This document shows, piece by piece, positions 42,871 to 50,460 of a stretch of DNA of 64,000 bases. Every line of letters begins with the position of its first letter. The first letter of the stretch is position 1. The stretch is from Lachnospiraceae bacterium (lineage in GTDB: Bacteria > Bacillota > Clostridia > Lachnospirales > Lachnospiraceae), in assembly GCA_017936885.1 (NCBI GenBank), contig JAGBEO010000008.1, positions 1 through 64,000 of the forward strand, in the 5' to 3' direction. The notes below the pieces were generated by a model. That model had not been told where the DNA came from, made no database searches, and saw nothing but the letters and a program-made list of their open reading frames with translations. Position numbers and translations under genes: made by a program.

Positions 42871-43221
42871 TGTCTCCTATATATGGGTTTTCTTTTTGAT
42901 AAAAAAAATAAATGTAAATATAATTTCGTGAAAATGGTTGACATATAAATAAATGCATATTAAGATAAACCTATCAGAAAAAATCTTTATTATGTGCAGT
43001 TCGCACATTCAGACAGTTTCTGTCAGATTTTTCTAAATTTTCAATTCGATAGGGCAGGAGCTGGTAAGAAGGGCATAATGATCTGGACGGCATGCTCAAC
43101 AGGCGCGGCAGAAGAAATGCTTCCACGTAAGAAGGAAAGCGGCGCAGGCATATGATGCGGGCAAGCGTCATACAACAGACATTTGTCTGCTGGTATCCTG
43201 TCAGACAAGGGAGGATACGGT
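42871..43221 (+). promoter_or_regulatory. promoter and long leader of the Rpn-family gene
   Basis: TTGACA (42938-42943), a 17-bp spacer and TAAGAT (42961-42966) form a strong promoter. The transcript would start near 42973, leaving a leader of about 250 nt before the ATG at 43222. The stretch 43060-43200 is clearly more GC-rich than its surroundings and contains a small palindrome (CAGACATTTGTCTG, about 43177-43190). No gene is supported in it. Confidence 0.6.
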
Positions 43222-44166
43222 ATGCAGAGAACATTTGAGACAGCAGGACATGTCGAAAATCGTCAAACCGGTTTTTTCCACAGACGGTTTTACAAAAAAA
43301 GTGAACGGAAGGTACATCGGCAGATCAAAGACAGGCTTTTTGGATTCATATTTGAAAAAGACAGGGAGGCCTTGCTGCAGTTGTACAATGCCTTAAACGG
43401 AACGGATTATGAAGATGCATCGCAATTAGAAGTAATGACGATTGAAAGCGCGGTCTATATCGTGATGAAGAATGATCTTGCCTTTGTGGTGGCGGGAACG
43501 ATCAACCTGTACGAGCATCAGAGTACATACAATCCGAATCTTCCTGTCAGATTTCTGATTTATCTGGCAGAGGAATATCAGAAACTGGTCGAACAGGCGG
43601 AAGAGAGCCTGTATGGAACAAGGCGGATATCCCTGTCTGCCCCGCAGTGCATAGTGTTTTATAACGGTGAGAAGGATATGCCGGAGGAACAGGTTATGTG
43701 CCTGTCGGAAGCCTTTGAAAACAGGAAGGCGGAAGCTGCTGTGGAGTTGAAGGTGCGGGTGCTGAACATTAACTACGGACACAACCGGAAGTTAATGGAG
43801 AAGTGCAGGGTACTGGAGGAATATGCACAGTTTGTGGCAGTGTCCAGACGGTATGCGTCAGACGGCTTTAAGATGCAGGAGGCACTTAACAGAGCGATAG
43901 AATATTGCATAGACCATGATATTTTATCGGATTTTTTAAAGAAATACCGGGCGGAGGTGTTGGGAATGTTGCTGGAAGAATTTGACGCGGAGAAGTATGA
44001 GAGATCGATCAGAAGAGATGGTATTGAAGAAGGCATCGAACGTGGACAGGCAAGAATCAGCTTGTTGTATCAGAGATTGAAAACTGACAATCGCATAGAA
44101 GAACTTATGAGAGCCATTGATGATGCAGAATATCGTGAACAATTATTAAATGAATACGATTTGTAG
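43222..44166 (+). CDS. Rpn-family PD-(D/E)XK nuclease/transposase-like protein
   Basis: A 314-residue protein of the Rpn/PDDEXK_2 type. The N-terminal region (HRQIKDRLFGFIFEKDREALLQLYNALNGTDY, in pieces, about 31-62) is followed by the nuclease core with LEVMTIESAVYIVMKNDLAFVVAGTINLYEHQS split over about 67-100, containing the acidic and E-x-Q catalytic positions. The C-terminus has a DFLKKYRAEVLGMLLEEFDAE helix and an EGIEEGIERGQA-type repeat typical of these proteins. Rpn proteins promote RecA-independent recombination. GGGAGG (43209-43214) is 7 nt before ATG 43222. The gene may be mobile-derived; no terminal repeats are seen. Confidence 0.75.
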   Translation: MQRTFETAGHVENRQTGFFHRRFYKKSERKVHRQIKDRLFGFIFEKDREALLQLYNALNGTDYEDASQLEVMTIESAVYIVMKNDLAFVVAGTINLYEHQSTYNPNLPVRFLIYLAEEYQKLVEQAEESLYGTRRISLSAPQCIVFYNGEKDMPEEQVMCLSEAFENRKAEAAVELKVRVLNINYGHNRKLMEKCRVLEEYAQFVAVSRRYASDGFKMQEALNRAIEYCIDHDILSDFLKKYRAEVLGMLLEEFDAEKYERSIRRDGIEEGIERGQARISLLYQRLKTDNRIEELMRAIDDAEYREQLLNEYDL

Positions 44167-44206
44167 TATAGTTATGGTTGCCGTTGAAATGCCCGTCGTT
44201 ATCCGC

Positions 44207-44235
44207 TTGACTGAAATGCCACTTTATCTTATAAT
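44207..44235 (+). promoter_or_regulatory. promoter of the DUF1858 gene
   Basis: TTGACT (44207-44212), a 17-bp spacer and a perfect TATAAT (44230-44235). Transcription should begin near 44242, just before the palindromic repeat array, which would therefore be part of the leader RNA. Confidence 0.75.
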
Positions 44236-44250
44236 CTACCTGTACAAAAG

Positions 44251-44347
44251 ATAGGATGTATTTTTTCCGAATTACTTGTAATTCTATTACTTGTAATTCT
44301 ATTACTTGTAATTCTATTACTTGTAATTCTATTATTCGGAATCCTAT
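44251..44347 (+). repeat. four tandem 15-bp palindromic units nested in a larger inverted repeat
   Basis: Four exact copies of ATTACTTGTAATTCT start at 44271, 44286, 44301 and 44316. Each contains the palindrome ATTACTTGTAAT. The array is framed by TTCCGAAT (44265-44272) and ATTCGGAA (44334-44341), and further out by ATAGGAT (44251-44257) and ATCCTAT (44341-44347). It lies between a strong promoter and the DUF1858 gene, so it is probably transcribed into a structured leader, or serves as a multi-site operator. Confidence 0.85.
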
Positions 44348-44374
44348 CCTACTAGAATATATGGAGGTATAAAT

Positions 44375-44575
44375 ATGGCACAGATCAGTAAAGATACAAC
44401 AATCGGTGAAGCATTAAGAATTAACATGGACATTGCTTCGGTATTGATGGAGATCGGTATGCATTGTCTGGGATGTCCTTCCGCTCAGGGTGAGACATTA
44501 GAGGAAGCAGCTATGGTACACGGCATTGCGATCGAAGACCTGATGGCTAAGATCAATGCGGTTACAGGTGCGTAA
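44375..44575 (+). CDS. DUF1858 small redox-disulfide protein
   Basis: A 66-residue DUF1858 protein. It has [20 protein letters not shown], then [20 protein letters not shown] with a CxxC pair (C31, C34), then [17 protein letters not shown]. Such small proteins or domains often accompany hybrid-cluster or redox proteins. The CxxC may form a redox disulfide or bind metal. TGGAGGT precedes ATG 44375. It is a single-gene unit with its own promoter, repeat-rich leader and terminator. Confidence 0.85.
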   Translation: MAQISKDTTIGEALRINMDIASVLMEIGMHCLGCPSAQGETLEEAAMVHGIAIEDLMAKINAVTGA

Positions 44576-44691
44576 GCCGTGTGACGGATGCGGAAAGAGC
44601 TTGTGCTTGACCGGATCGTGACAGCGTAAAAGGGAAATTTTGCGTCGTGCGGTACGGATGGCAGAGCAAAATAAGACAGGAATAAGAAAAA

Positions 44692-44730
44692 GTCCCGGAT
44701 CATTCGTGGTCCGGGACAGTTTATATACAT
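44692..44730 (+). terminator. terminator after the DUF1858 gene
   Basis: GTCCCGGATCA (44692-44702) pairs with TGGTCCGGGAC (44707-44717), 11 bp with one wobble, closed by a TTCG tetraloop. A T-rich tail (AGTTTATATACATTTT) follows. It could also serve mecA on the opposite strand. Confidence 0.7.
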
Positions 44731-44819
44731 TTTATAATATATGCACGTTCGGTGGAATTTGCACCCATCGAATGCATATTAGAATATCTTTGCGACATAT
44801 CGTTAGCATCGCTTAAGAA

Positions 44820-45596
44820 TCAGATCTGGGACAAAACCTCCAGCGCATTATCCTTGATAAGCGGTTCAAAATGCTCCTCCAAATAGGCTCTGGTGGCATG
44901 CGCTGATTTCTCTGCTTTACCGTATTCCGAGACTAAGTTGCAGATTTTGTTAAAGTCCATCGCACTTAAGCCCTCAGAACTCAGTACAAGCAGATAACTG
45001 CCGGATAATTCATCCTTATACAGGGAATTGACACCCTGATAAGATGCAACGGCAATATGGGCAAGTCTTGTCACTTCGTGCATGGAAGAAAAGGAAAATA
45101 ATTGATTAGCAATATGGTTTACCGGGATATCCTTAGGAGTCTGCCCCTTTGAAACTTTATGCTCTGCGGCAGCAGAATCGGAATTGGAATCTTCCGATTG
45201 CTCTGCATCGTTCATCTTGCGCAGAAGATTTAAGACTTCATCGGCGCCGTCAGCAAAGGCTTCCATCAGTTCTTCATGTTCTTCCTCATACAGCTCTTCA
45301 TCATGGACGGAAGGTGCGAATTTGGAAAAACGGGTATCTAATTCTTCCGGATCTTCAACTTTAGTAACAATCAGTACGATGCATTCGGAATTTAAAGGAA
45401 TAGCCTCAATCATCAGAGGAATATCCTCTGCTTCAAAGCCACATTCAAAAGCTGCCTGCTGCATCATGTCACGAAACAGGCTCTTAGCTTTTTCTGTGCC
45501 GTAAGCCAGTTCGCTGATTTTTAATTCTCTATTTGCCAGATCCTCTCGCGTGAGGGTGCAACGGATCTGATGCTCATTTACTTTTTCTATTTTCAT
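44820..45596 (-). CDS. mecA: adaptor protein MecA
   Basis: A 258-residue MecA-family adaptor that delivers substrates to the ClpC-ClpP protease (in Bacillus, ComK and others). The N-terminal domain KIEKVNEHQIRCTLTREDL and ELAYGTEKAKSLFRDMMQQA (about 1-60) is conserved. An acidic linker (about 95-150) and a C-terminal ClpC-binding domain follow, with a RLAHIAVASYQGVNSLYKDE stretch and an AEKSAHATRAYLEEH segment. Length is slightly above the Bacillus protein. Together with comF it hints at a competence-like or stress-proteolysis network. Confidence 0.88.
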   Translation of the reverse strand: MKIEKVNEHQIRCTLTREDLANRELKISELAYGTEKAKSLFRDMMQQAAFECGFEAEDIPLMIEAIPLNSECIVLIVTKVEDPEELDTRFSKFAPSVHDEELYEEEHEELMEAFADGADEVLNLLRKMNDAEQSEDSNSDSAAAEHKVSKGQTPKDIPVNHIANQLFSFSSMHEVTRLAHIAVASYQGVNSLYKDELSGSYLLVLSSEGLSAMDFNKICNLVSEYGKAEKSAHATRAYLEEHFEPLIKDNALEVLSQI

Positions 45597-45626
45597 ATGA
45601 TGATCACATCCTTTTTAGATAAAAGT

Positions 45627-45655
45627 ATCTTATACTTTACGTCAATTTTAGTCAA
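45627..45655 (-). promoter_or_regulatory. promoter of mecA
   Basis: On the minus strand TTGACT (45655-45650), 17 bp, then TAAGAT (45632-45627). The transcript would start about 20-25 nt before the ATG, allowing only a short leader. Confidence 0.55.
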
Positions 45656-45702
45656 TAGTGCGCGGAAAGTGTTTAAAAATTTTTAATAATTTTAGAATTT
45701 CC

Positions 45703-46200
45703 TTGCTTTTTTGTCACATTATGGATATAATGCTTCTACAAGATGTCTCCTGACAATCTGCATCGAAAGGAGGCAATGCATGTAAACTTCATAAATAACA
45801 TCTATTTCTCCGAAGCAATCTAAGCCGGAGAATGTCTTATAGGCAGTGTGCCTGTTCGTCAACCATCTCTTATTTCCTTCTATCTTTATTTCACAATTAT
45901 AATTCACAAGGAATGAGTAGGTTATACAGTTATTTTTTATTTATTTTTGCATGTCAGGGATGTCTTCAGAACTATTTCCGCCTACATATATCTTATGCCG
46001 TTAGTATATCACAATGCTCCTTTTGGCGGATAAAAAGATTAAAATCAGGCAGTCTGGTTAAACTTTATGAGAAAAAGCAGCAATAAATTTACAGGACTAT
46101 ATACATTATAAGGAAGTTCCCACTTTATCAGTACTGAAACAGAGCTGTGTTTTGCTCGTACAGTTGGTTGAAAATTTACATTTTAGTAAGAAAAATGTCA
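45703..46200 (+). promoter_or_regulatory. promoter and non-coding leader or small RNA region with a start-stop AUG-UAA
   Basis: TTGCTT (45703-45708), 17 bp, TATAAT (45726-45731) predict a transcript from about 45738. AAGGAGG (45767-45773) is followed 6 nt later by ATGTAA (45780-45785), a start codon directly joined to a stop. An overlapping ATG at 45776 would give a 15-codon peptide ending at 45823, but at poor spacing. TTCTCCG and CGGAGAA (45806-45832) form a stem after it. No longer gene is supported up to the next promoter at 46210, so this could be a small RNA, an attenuating leader or a decayed gene. Confidence 0.45.
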
Positions 46201-46209
46201 AAATAATAA

Positions 46210-46238
46210 TGACTGGGAAGAAATAGTTTGCTATAATT
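46210..46238 (+). promoter_or_regulatory. promoter of the GH18 gene
   Basis: ATGACT (46210-46215), 17 bp, then an extended -10 TGCTATAAT (46230-46238). Transcription would begin near 46245, just before AAGGAG and the ATG at 46265. Confidence 0.65.
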
Positions 46239-46264
46239 AGGACGGTCAGAAAGGAGCTGGATAG

Positions 46265-47956
46265 ATGAAAAAAATAATTCCGGTGCTAATCGCGATCGTC
46301 CTTATTATCGTGGTTGCGGTTGCAGGTTTTGGAGCTAAGTTGCTGAATAAATATTCCTATTCTAAGGAACGTGCCGATTTGACGGAGTATTTCGGTATTA
46401 TGGACAGTGATGATGTGGCTGTGATTTTACAGGATGAGCAGATTGAGGAGTATGCCAAATTATGGGATGGCGTTTGTTATTTTGATCTTGCCACTGTGCA
46501 TAAATACTTTAATGATAGATTTTATGAAGATAAGAAAGAGGGACTTCTGCTGTATACGCTGCCGGATGCCGTCGTCAGTACGCTGATCGGTTCCACATCG
46601 GTGTCTGTAGGCGGGGACGGGAGCAACAGAGATTATGTGATCGCAAGATACGAGGGAGAAACCCTGTACATTGCCGCAGACTTTGTGAAAGAATATACAA
46701 ACTTTTCTTATGATCTGTATACGGAACCGAATCGTATGCAGGTCTATACGCAGTGGAATGAGCGTCAGACGGCGACTATTGCCAAAGATACACAGGTACG
46801 GTATCAGGGCGGCATTAAGAGCGATATTCTGACAGATGTGTCTAAAGGAGACAAGGTTGTTGTTCTTGAGCAAATGGAGACATGGACGAAAGTGAAGACG
46901 CAGGATGCGTTTATCGGCTATGTAGAAAATAAGAGGCTGGATGAACTTACGACAGAGACTCCGGTTCCGGTGACGGATTACGCGGAACCTGTGTATGAGT
47001 CTAACACCCGGGATTATAAGATTAATCTGGCATGGCATGCCGTATCAGGTGTGGCGGGTAATGATACGTTTGATGCCCTTATGGAGAATACGAAGAGCAT
47101 TAATGTTATTTCACCGACATGGTTTGCGTTGAGCGATAATCAGGGAAATTTTACAAGCTTTGCATCACAGGATTATGTGGACAAGGCTCATAATATGGGA
47201 TTGGAAGTATGGGGGCTGGTTGATAATTTCACCCATGAGGACGTGAACGTCTATGAAGTGCTGGCGGGTACCAGTACAAGAACGTACTTGATTGACGGTC
47301 TGGTTAATGCAGCGCTGGAATATAATCTGGACGGTATCAATATTGACTTTGAGAATATCGGTCTTGATGCCGGAGAACCTTTTATCCAGTTTATCAGAGA
47401 ACTGTCCATTCCCTGCAGAGAACATGGCATCGTACTTTCTGTGGATAATTATGTGCCTATGGCGCATACGGACTACTACGACAGGGAAGAGCAGGGTGTG
47501 GTAGCGGATTATGTGATTATCATGGGATATGATGAGCATTATAAGGGAAGTCAGGAAGCCGGATCGGTTGCTTCCATTGACTTCGTAGAGCAGGGCATTG
47601 CCAATACGGTAGCACAGGTTCCGGCCCATAAGGTGATTAATGCGATTCCTTTCTATACAAGAATCTGGGAGACGAAGGGAACCACTGTGGACAGTCAGGC
47701 TGTGGGCATGGAAATGGCACAGCAGTATATAGAAGAACATGGAATTACTACCAGATGGGATGAGACAACCTGTCAGAATTACGGTGAATATCAGTCCGGG
47801 GACAGTTATTATCAGATTTGGCTGGAGGATGCCGATTCCATACGGGTTAAGCTGAATATTATGGAGAAATATGAGATTGCAGGCGTGGCAGAATGGAAGC
47901 TTGGATTTGAGACGGCTTCTATTTGGGATGTGATTGCGGAATATGTCAATCAATAG
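46265..47956 (+). CDS. membrane-anchored glycoside hydrolase family 18 protein with SH3-like domain
   Basis: A 563-residue protein. An N-terminal hydrophobic anchor (IPVLIAIVLIIVVAVAGFGA, about 4-23) is followed by a copper-amine-oxidase-like segment (about 50-150). A bacterial SH3-type domain follows (about 175-225, TQVRYQGGIKSDIL to IGYVENKRL). The GH18 barrel spans about 250-563, with the catalytic DGINIDFENIG motif near residues 356-366. GH18 proteins in Firmicutes spores and walls act on N-acetylglucosamine-containing glycans (YaaH/YdhD type). With cwlD downstream it may act in spore cortex or wall remodelling. Confidence 0.83.
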   Translation: MKKIIPVLIAIVLIIVVAVAGFGAKLLNKYSYSKERADLTEYFGIMDSDDVAVILQDEQIEEYAKLWDGVCYFDLATVHKYFNDRFYEDKKEGLLLYTLPDAVVSTLIGSTSVSVGGDGSNRDYVIARYEGETLYIAADFVKEYTNFSYDLYTEPNRMQVYTQWNERQTATIAKDTQVRYQGGIKSDILTDVSKGDKVVVLEQMETWTKVKTQDAFIGYVENKRLDELTTETPVPVTDYAEPVYESNTRDYKINLAWHAVSGVAGNDTFDALMENTKSINVISPTWFALSDNQGNFTSFASQDYVDKAHNMGLEVWGLVDNFTHEDVNVYEVLAGTSTRTYLIDGLVNAALEYNLDGINIDFENIGLDAGEPFIQFIRELSIPCREHGIVLSVDNYVPMAHTDYYDREEQGVVADYVIIMGYDEHYKGSQEAGSVASIDFVEQGIANTVAQVPAHKVINAIPFYTRIWETKGTTVDSQAVGMEMAQQYIEEHGITTRWDETTCQNYGEYQSGDSYYQIWLEDADSIRVKLNIMEKYEIAGVAEWKLGFETASIWDVIAEYVNQ

Positions 47957-48029
47957 TCGGAGGTGTGCCGCATTTTTTCGGAGATGATTTCATATGCATT
48001 ATTAAGGGCAGTTGTGTTAGGGATGCAAT

Positions 48030-48749
48030 ATGAAAGGGAAAAAGGCGGAAGAATATGAGAGACTGATCAGGACAATATTGTTGGCACTCATGCTTGTATC
48101 CGTATATTTTATCGTACGCGGAGGGGCGAAGCTTACATCTTCGCAGCAGATTGAAGTGAAGGAGGCAAAGCCCTGCGTTGTGATTGATGCGGGTCACGGA
48201 GGGGCTGATCCGGGCAAGGTCAGTGTGGACGGAAGCCTGGAAAAGGATATCAATCTGCAGATTGCAAAGAAACTGCAGACATTTTTGACAATGGAAGATG
48301 TAGACGTCATTCTGACCAGAGAATCAGACGCCGGATTGTATGATGAAAGTGCTTCTAATAAGAAAGTTCAGGACATGAAGAACCGGGTGGGAATTATAGA
48401 AGAGAAGAGCCCGGCCCTTACTGTCAGCATACATCAGAACAGTTATCATGAAGAATACGTGCATGGTGCACAGGCGTTCTATTATGCAGGCAGTGAAAAG
48501 AGTAAGGAACTGGCGGAACGTATACAGCAGGTGATGACGCTTGAACTGGATAAGGATAATACCAGGCAGGCGAAGGCAAATGACAGCTATTATCTTTTGA
48601 AGAAAACTTCTTCGCCGATTGTGATTGTGGAGTGCGGTTTTTTATCTAATTATGAGGAAGCACAGAAGCTTTCGTCAGAGATTTATCAGGAAAAGGTGGC
48701 ATGGGCGATTCATTTGGCGATTTTGCAATATTTAAACAGCCAGCTATAA
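48030..48749 (+). CDS. cwlD: N-acetylmuramoyl-L-alanine amidase, CwlD-like
   Basis: A 239-residue Amidase_3 enzyme, about the length of CwlD. An N-terminal anchor (TILLALMLVSVYFIVRGGA, about 14-32) precedes the zinc domain: VVIDAGHGGADPG with the first His, DGSLEKDINLQIAKKL with the Glu, SIHQNSYHEEYVHGAQAFYY with the second His, and IVECGFLSNYEEAQKL with the catalytic Glu. CwlD removes peptides from muramic acid on the way to muramic-lactam in the spore cortex. This is one of the clearer signs of sporulation here. Its 3' end lies 41 bp before the next gene's chosen start. Confidence 0.78.
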   Translation: MKGKKAEEYERLIRTILLALMLVSVYFIVRGGAKLTSSQQIEVKEAKPCVVIDAGHGGADPGKVSVDGSLEKDINLQIAKKLQTFLTMEDVDVILTRESDAGLYDESASNKKVQDMKNRVGIIEEKSPALTVSIHQNSYHEEYVHGAQAFYYAGSEKSKELAERIQQVMTLELDKDNTRQAKANDSYYLLKKTSSPIVIVECGFLSNYEEAQKLSSEIYQEKVAWAIHLAILQYLNSQL

Positions 48750-48790
48750 TCCGGTTGTCATATCATAAGAGAACAGGGAAGTGCGTAAGC

Positions 48791-49843
48791 GTGGATACGA
48801 AAGTAATCCGAATGGATGAACAGCATATAGACAGGGAAATGCTTTTGGAAGCCGGAGACATTATTAAGGCAGGCGGTCTGGTAGCATTTCCGACGGAAAC
48901 GGTGTATGGATTGGGCGGAGATGCCCTGAATCCTGCTTCTTCCAGAAAGATTTATGAGGCAAAGGGAAGACCATCGGATAATCCGCTGATTGTGCATATC
49001 GCGGATCTGGAGGCACTGGATGCAATCGTGCGGGAGGTTCCGCCAGAGGCAGAGAAGTTAGCGGAGGCATTTTGGCCGGGGCCGCTGACTATGATTCTGC
49101 ATAAATCTGACTTGGTTCCTTATGAGACGACAGGAGGACTTGACACCGTGGCGGTACGTATGCCGGTGCACAAGGTGGCGAGAGAATTTATCCGGGCAGC
49201 AGGCGGTTATGTGGCTGCACCCAGTGCCAACCGGTCCGGCAGGCCCAGCCCCACTGTGGCAAAGTATGTGGCAGAGGATATGGACGGCAGGATTGAAATG
49301 ATTATTGACGGCGGGGATGTGGAGATCGGTCTGGAATCTACGATTGTGGATCTGACCGTGCCGGAGCCGATGATACTGCGTCCGGGTTATATCACGAAGA
49401 AGATGCTGGAAGAGGTGCTGTCCCGGGTGGAAGAGGATTGTACACTGATGCGTGCGGATTCCGGACAGGCTCCCAAGGCACCGGGGATGAAATACAGACA
49501 TTATGCGCCCAAGGGGGACTTGACAATTATATCCGGCGCGGAGGAGGCTGTCATAGAATATATTAACGAACAGTTAGAGAGACAGCGTCTTGCAGGAAAG
49601 AAAACGGGTGTTATAGGAACAGATAAAACCATAGGTAAATATCATGCGGATGTGTGTAAGAGTGCGGGAAACAGGGAGAAGGAAAATACGATTGCCAAAG
49701 AACTGTACCGTATTTTGAGAGAGTTCGATGATGAGTCGGTGGAAGTGATCTACTCGGAAGCTTTTGATGCGTCGGGGATCGGACAGGCTATTATGAACAG
49801 ATTGCTGAAAGCCGCCGGGCATAAAGTGATTGAGATTAAATAA
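48791..49843 (+). CDS. tsaC: threonylcarbamoyl-AMP synthase (TsaC/Sua5 family)
   Basis: A protein of about 350 residues of the long Sua5 form. It makes threonylcarbamoyl-AMP from threonine, bicarbonate and ATP for the t6A modification of tRNAs that read ANN codons. Motifs include GGLVAFPTETVYGLGGDAL, KIYEAKGRPSDNPLIVHI, the AFWPGPLTMIL core, APSANRSGRPSPT and LESTIVDLT. A linker (PKAPGMKYRHYAPKG) leads to the C-terminal Sua5 domain. GTG 48791 is chosen because AGGGAA lies about 10 nt upstream and the protein then has family-like length. An ATG at 48701 would overlap cwlD. Confidence 0.88.
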   Translation: MDTKVIRMDEQHIDREMLLEAGDIIKAGGLVAFPTETVYGLGGDALNPASSRKIYEAKGRPSDNPLIVHIADLEALDAIVREVPPEAEKLAEAFWPGPLTMILHKSDLVPYETTGGLDTVAVRMPVHKVAREFIRAAGGYVAAPSANRSGRPSPTVAKYVAEDMDGRIEMIIDGGDVEIGLESTIVDLTVPEPMILRPGYITKKMLEEVLSRVEEDCTLMRADSGQAPKAPGMKYRHYAPKGDLTIISGAEEAVIEYINEQLERQRLAGKKTGVIGTDKTIGKYHADVCKSAGNREKENTIAKELYRILREFDDESVEVIYSEAFDASGIGQAIMNRLLKAAGHKVIEIK

Positions 49844-49965
49844 TATGCGTTATATAATGACTGCCGGATTATTATGATACAAAGGCAACAGAACAAATGT
49901 GATATAAATTAATTCTAAATTTAATAAATAACCAAAAATATAAACAGAAACAGGAGGGAACATGT

Positions 49966-50397
49966 ATGATAGCAATTGGAAGTGATCACGGCGGATTTGA
50001 TTTAAAGGAGAAGGTAATCGCTCACCTGAAGGATCAGGGGATCGAATGTAAAGATTACGGGTGCACGGACAAAAGCTCCTGTGACTACCCGATCTTCGGA
50101 CGTGCAGTGGCAGAGGCAGTGGCAAAAGGTGAGTGTGAGAAGGGTATTGTAATTTGTACGACAGGTATCGGTATCTCCATTACGGCGAATAAAGTGAAAG
50201 GTATTCGCTGCGCACTCTGTGCAGATACGATATCCGCTAAGCTGACAAGACTGCATAATGATGCCAATGTGCTTGCTATGGGTGCGGGCATTGTGGGAGA
50301 GAATCTGGCACTCAGTATTGTGGATACTTTCCTCGGAACAGAATTTTCAGGGGAAGAGAGACATCAGAGAAGAGTGGATCTGATCGAACAGCAGTAA
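49966..50397 (+). CDS. rpiB: ribose-5-phosphate isomerase B
   Basis: A 143-residue RpiB/LacAB-type isomerase that interconverts ribose-5-phosphate and ribulose-5-phosphate. It has IAIGSDHGGFDLKEKV, KDYGCTDKSSCDYP, the active-site GIVICTTGIGISITANKV region with the catalytic Cys, and RLHNDANVLAMGAGIVG. It is close to full family length. CAGGAGG precedes ATG 49966. It is followed by a cell wall hydrolase gene. A related allose-6-phosphate isomerase role cannot be excluded. Confidence 0.92.
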   Translation: MIAIGSDHGGFDLKEKVIAHLKDQGIECKDYGCTDKSSCDYPIFGRAVAEAVAKGECEKGIVICTTGIGISITANKVKGIRCALCADTISAKLTRLHNDANVLAMGAGIVGENLALSIVDTFLGTEFSGEERHQRRVDLIEQQ

Positions 50398-50414
50398 GAA
50401 TTTTATTGTTATAA

Positions 50415-50449
50415 GTTTTACTGCCTTAAAAGTTTTATGACAGTAAAAC
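50415..50449 (+). other. inverted repeat between rpiB and the wall hydrolase gene
   Basis: GTTTTACTG (50415-50423) and CAGTAAAAC (50441-50449) form a perfect 9-bp stem with a 17-nt loop. Its right arm ends directly before the GGAGG ribosome binding site of the next gene. It may dampen translation of that gene or partly terminate rpiB transcription, though there is no T-run. Confidence 0.45.
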
Positions 50450-50460
50450 GGAGGAAGTTT

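Noticed and set aside
45832-46086. 84-codon plus-strand frame in the mecA-GH18 gap
   Set aside because: Its composition (many Ser, Tyr, Phe, Cys) is unlike neighbouring proteins, its GGAG lies only 2 nt from the ATG and no family resemblance is seen.
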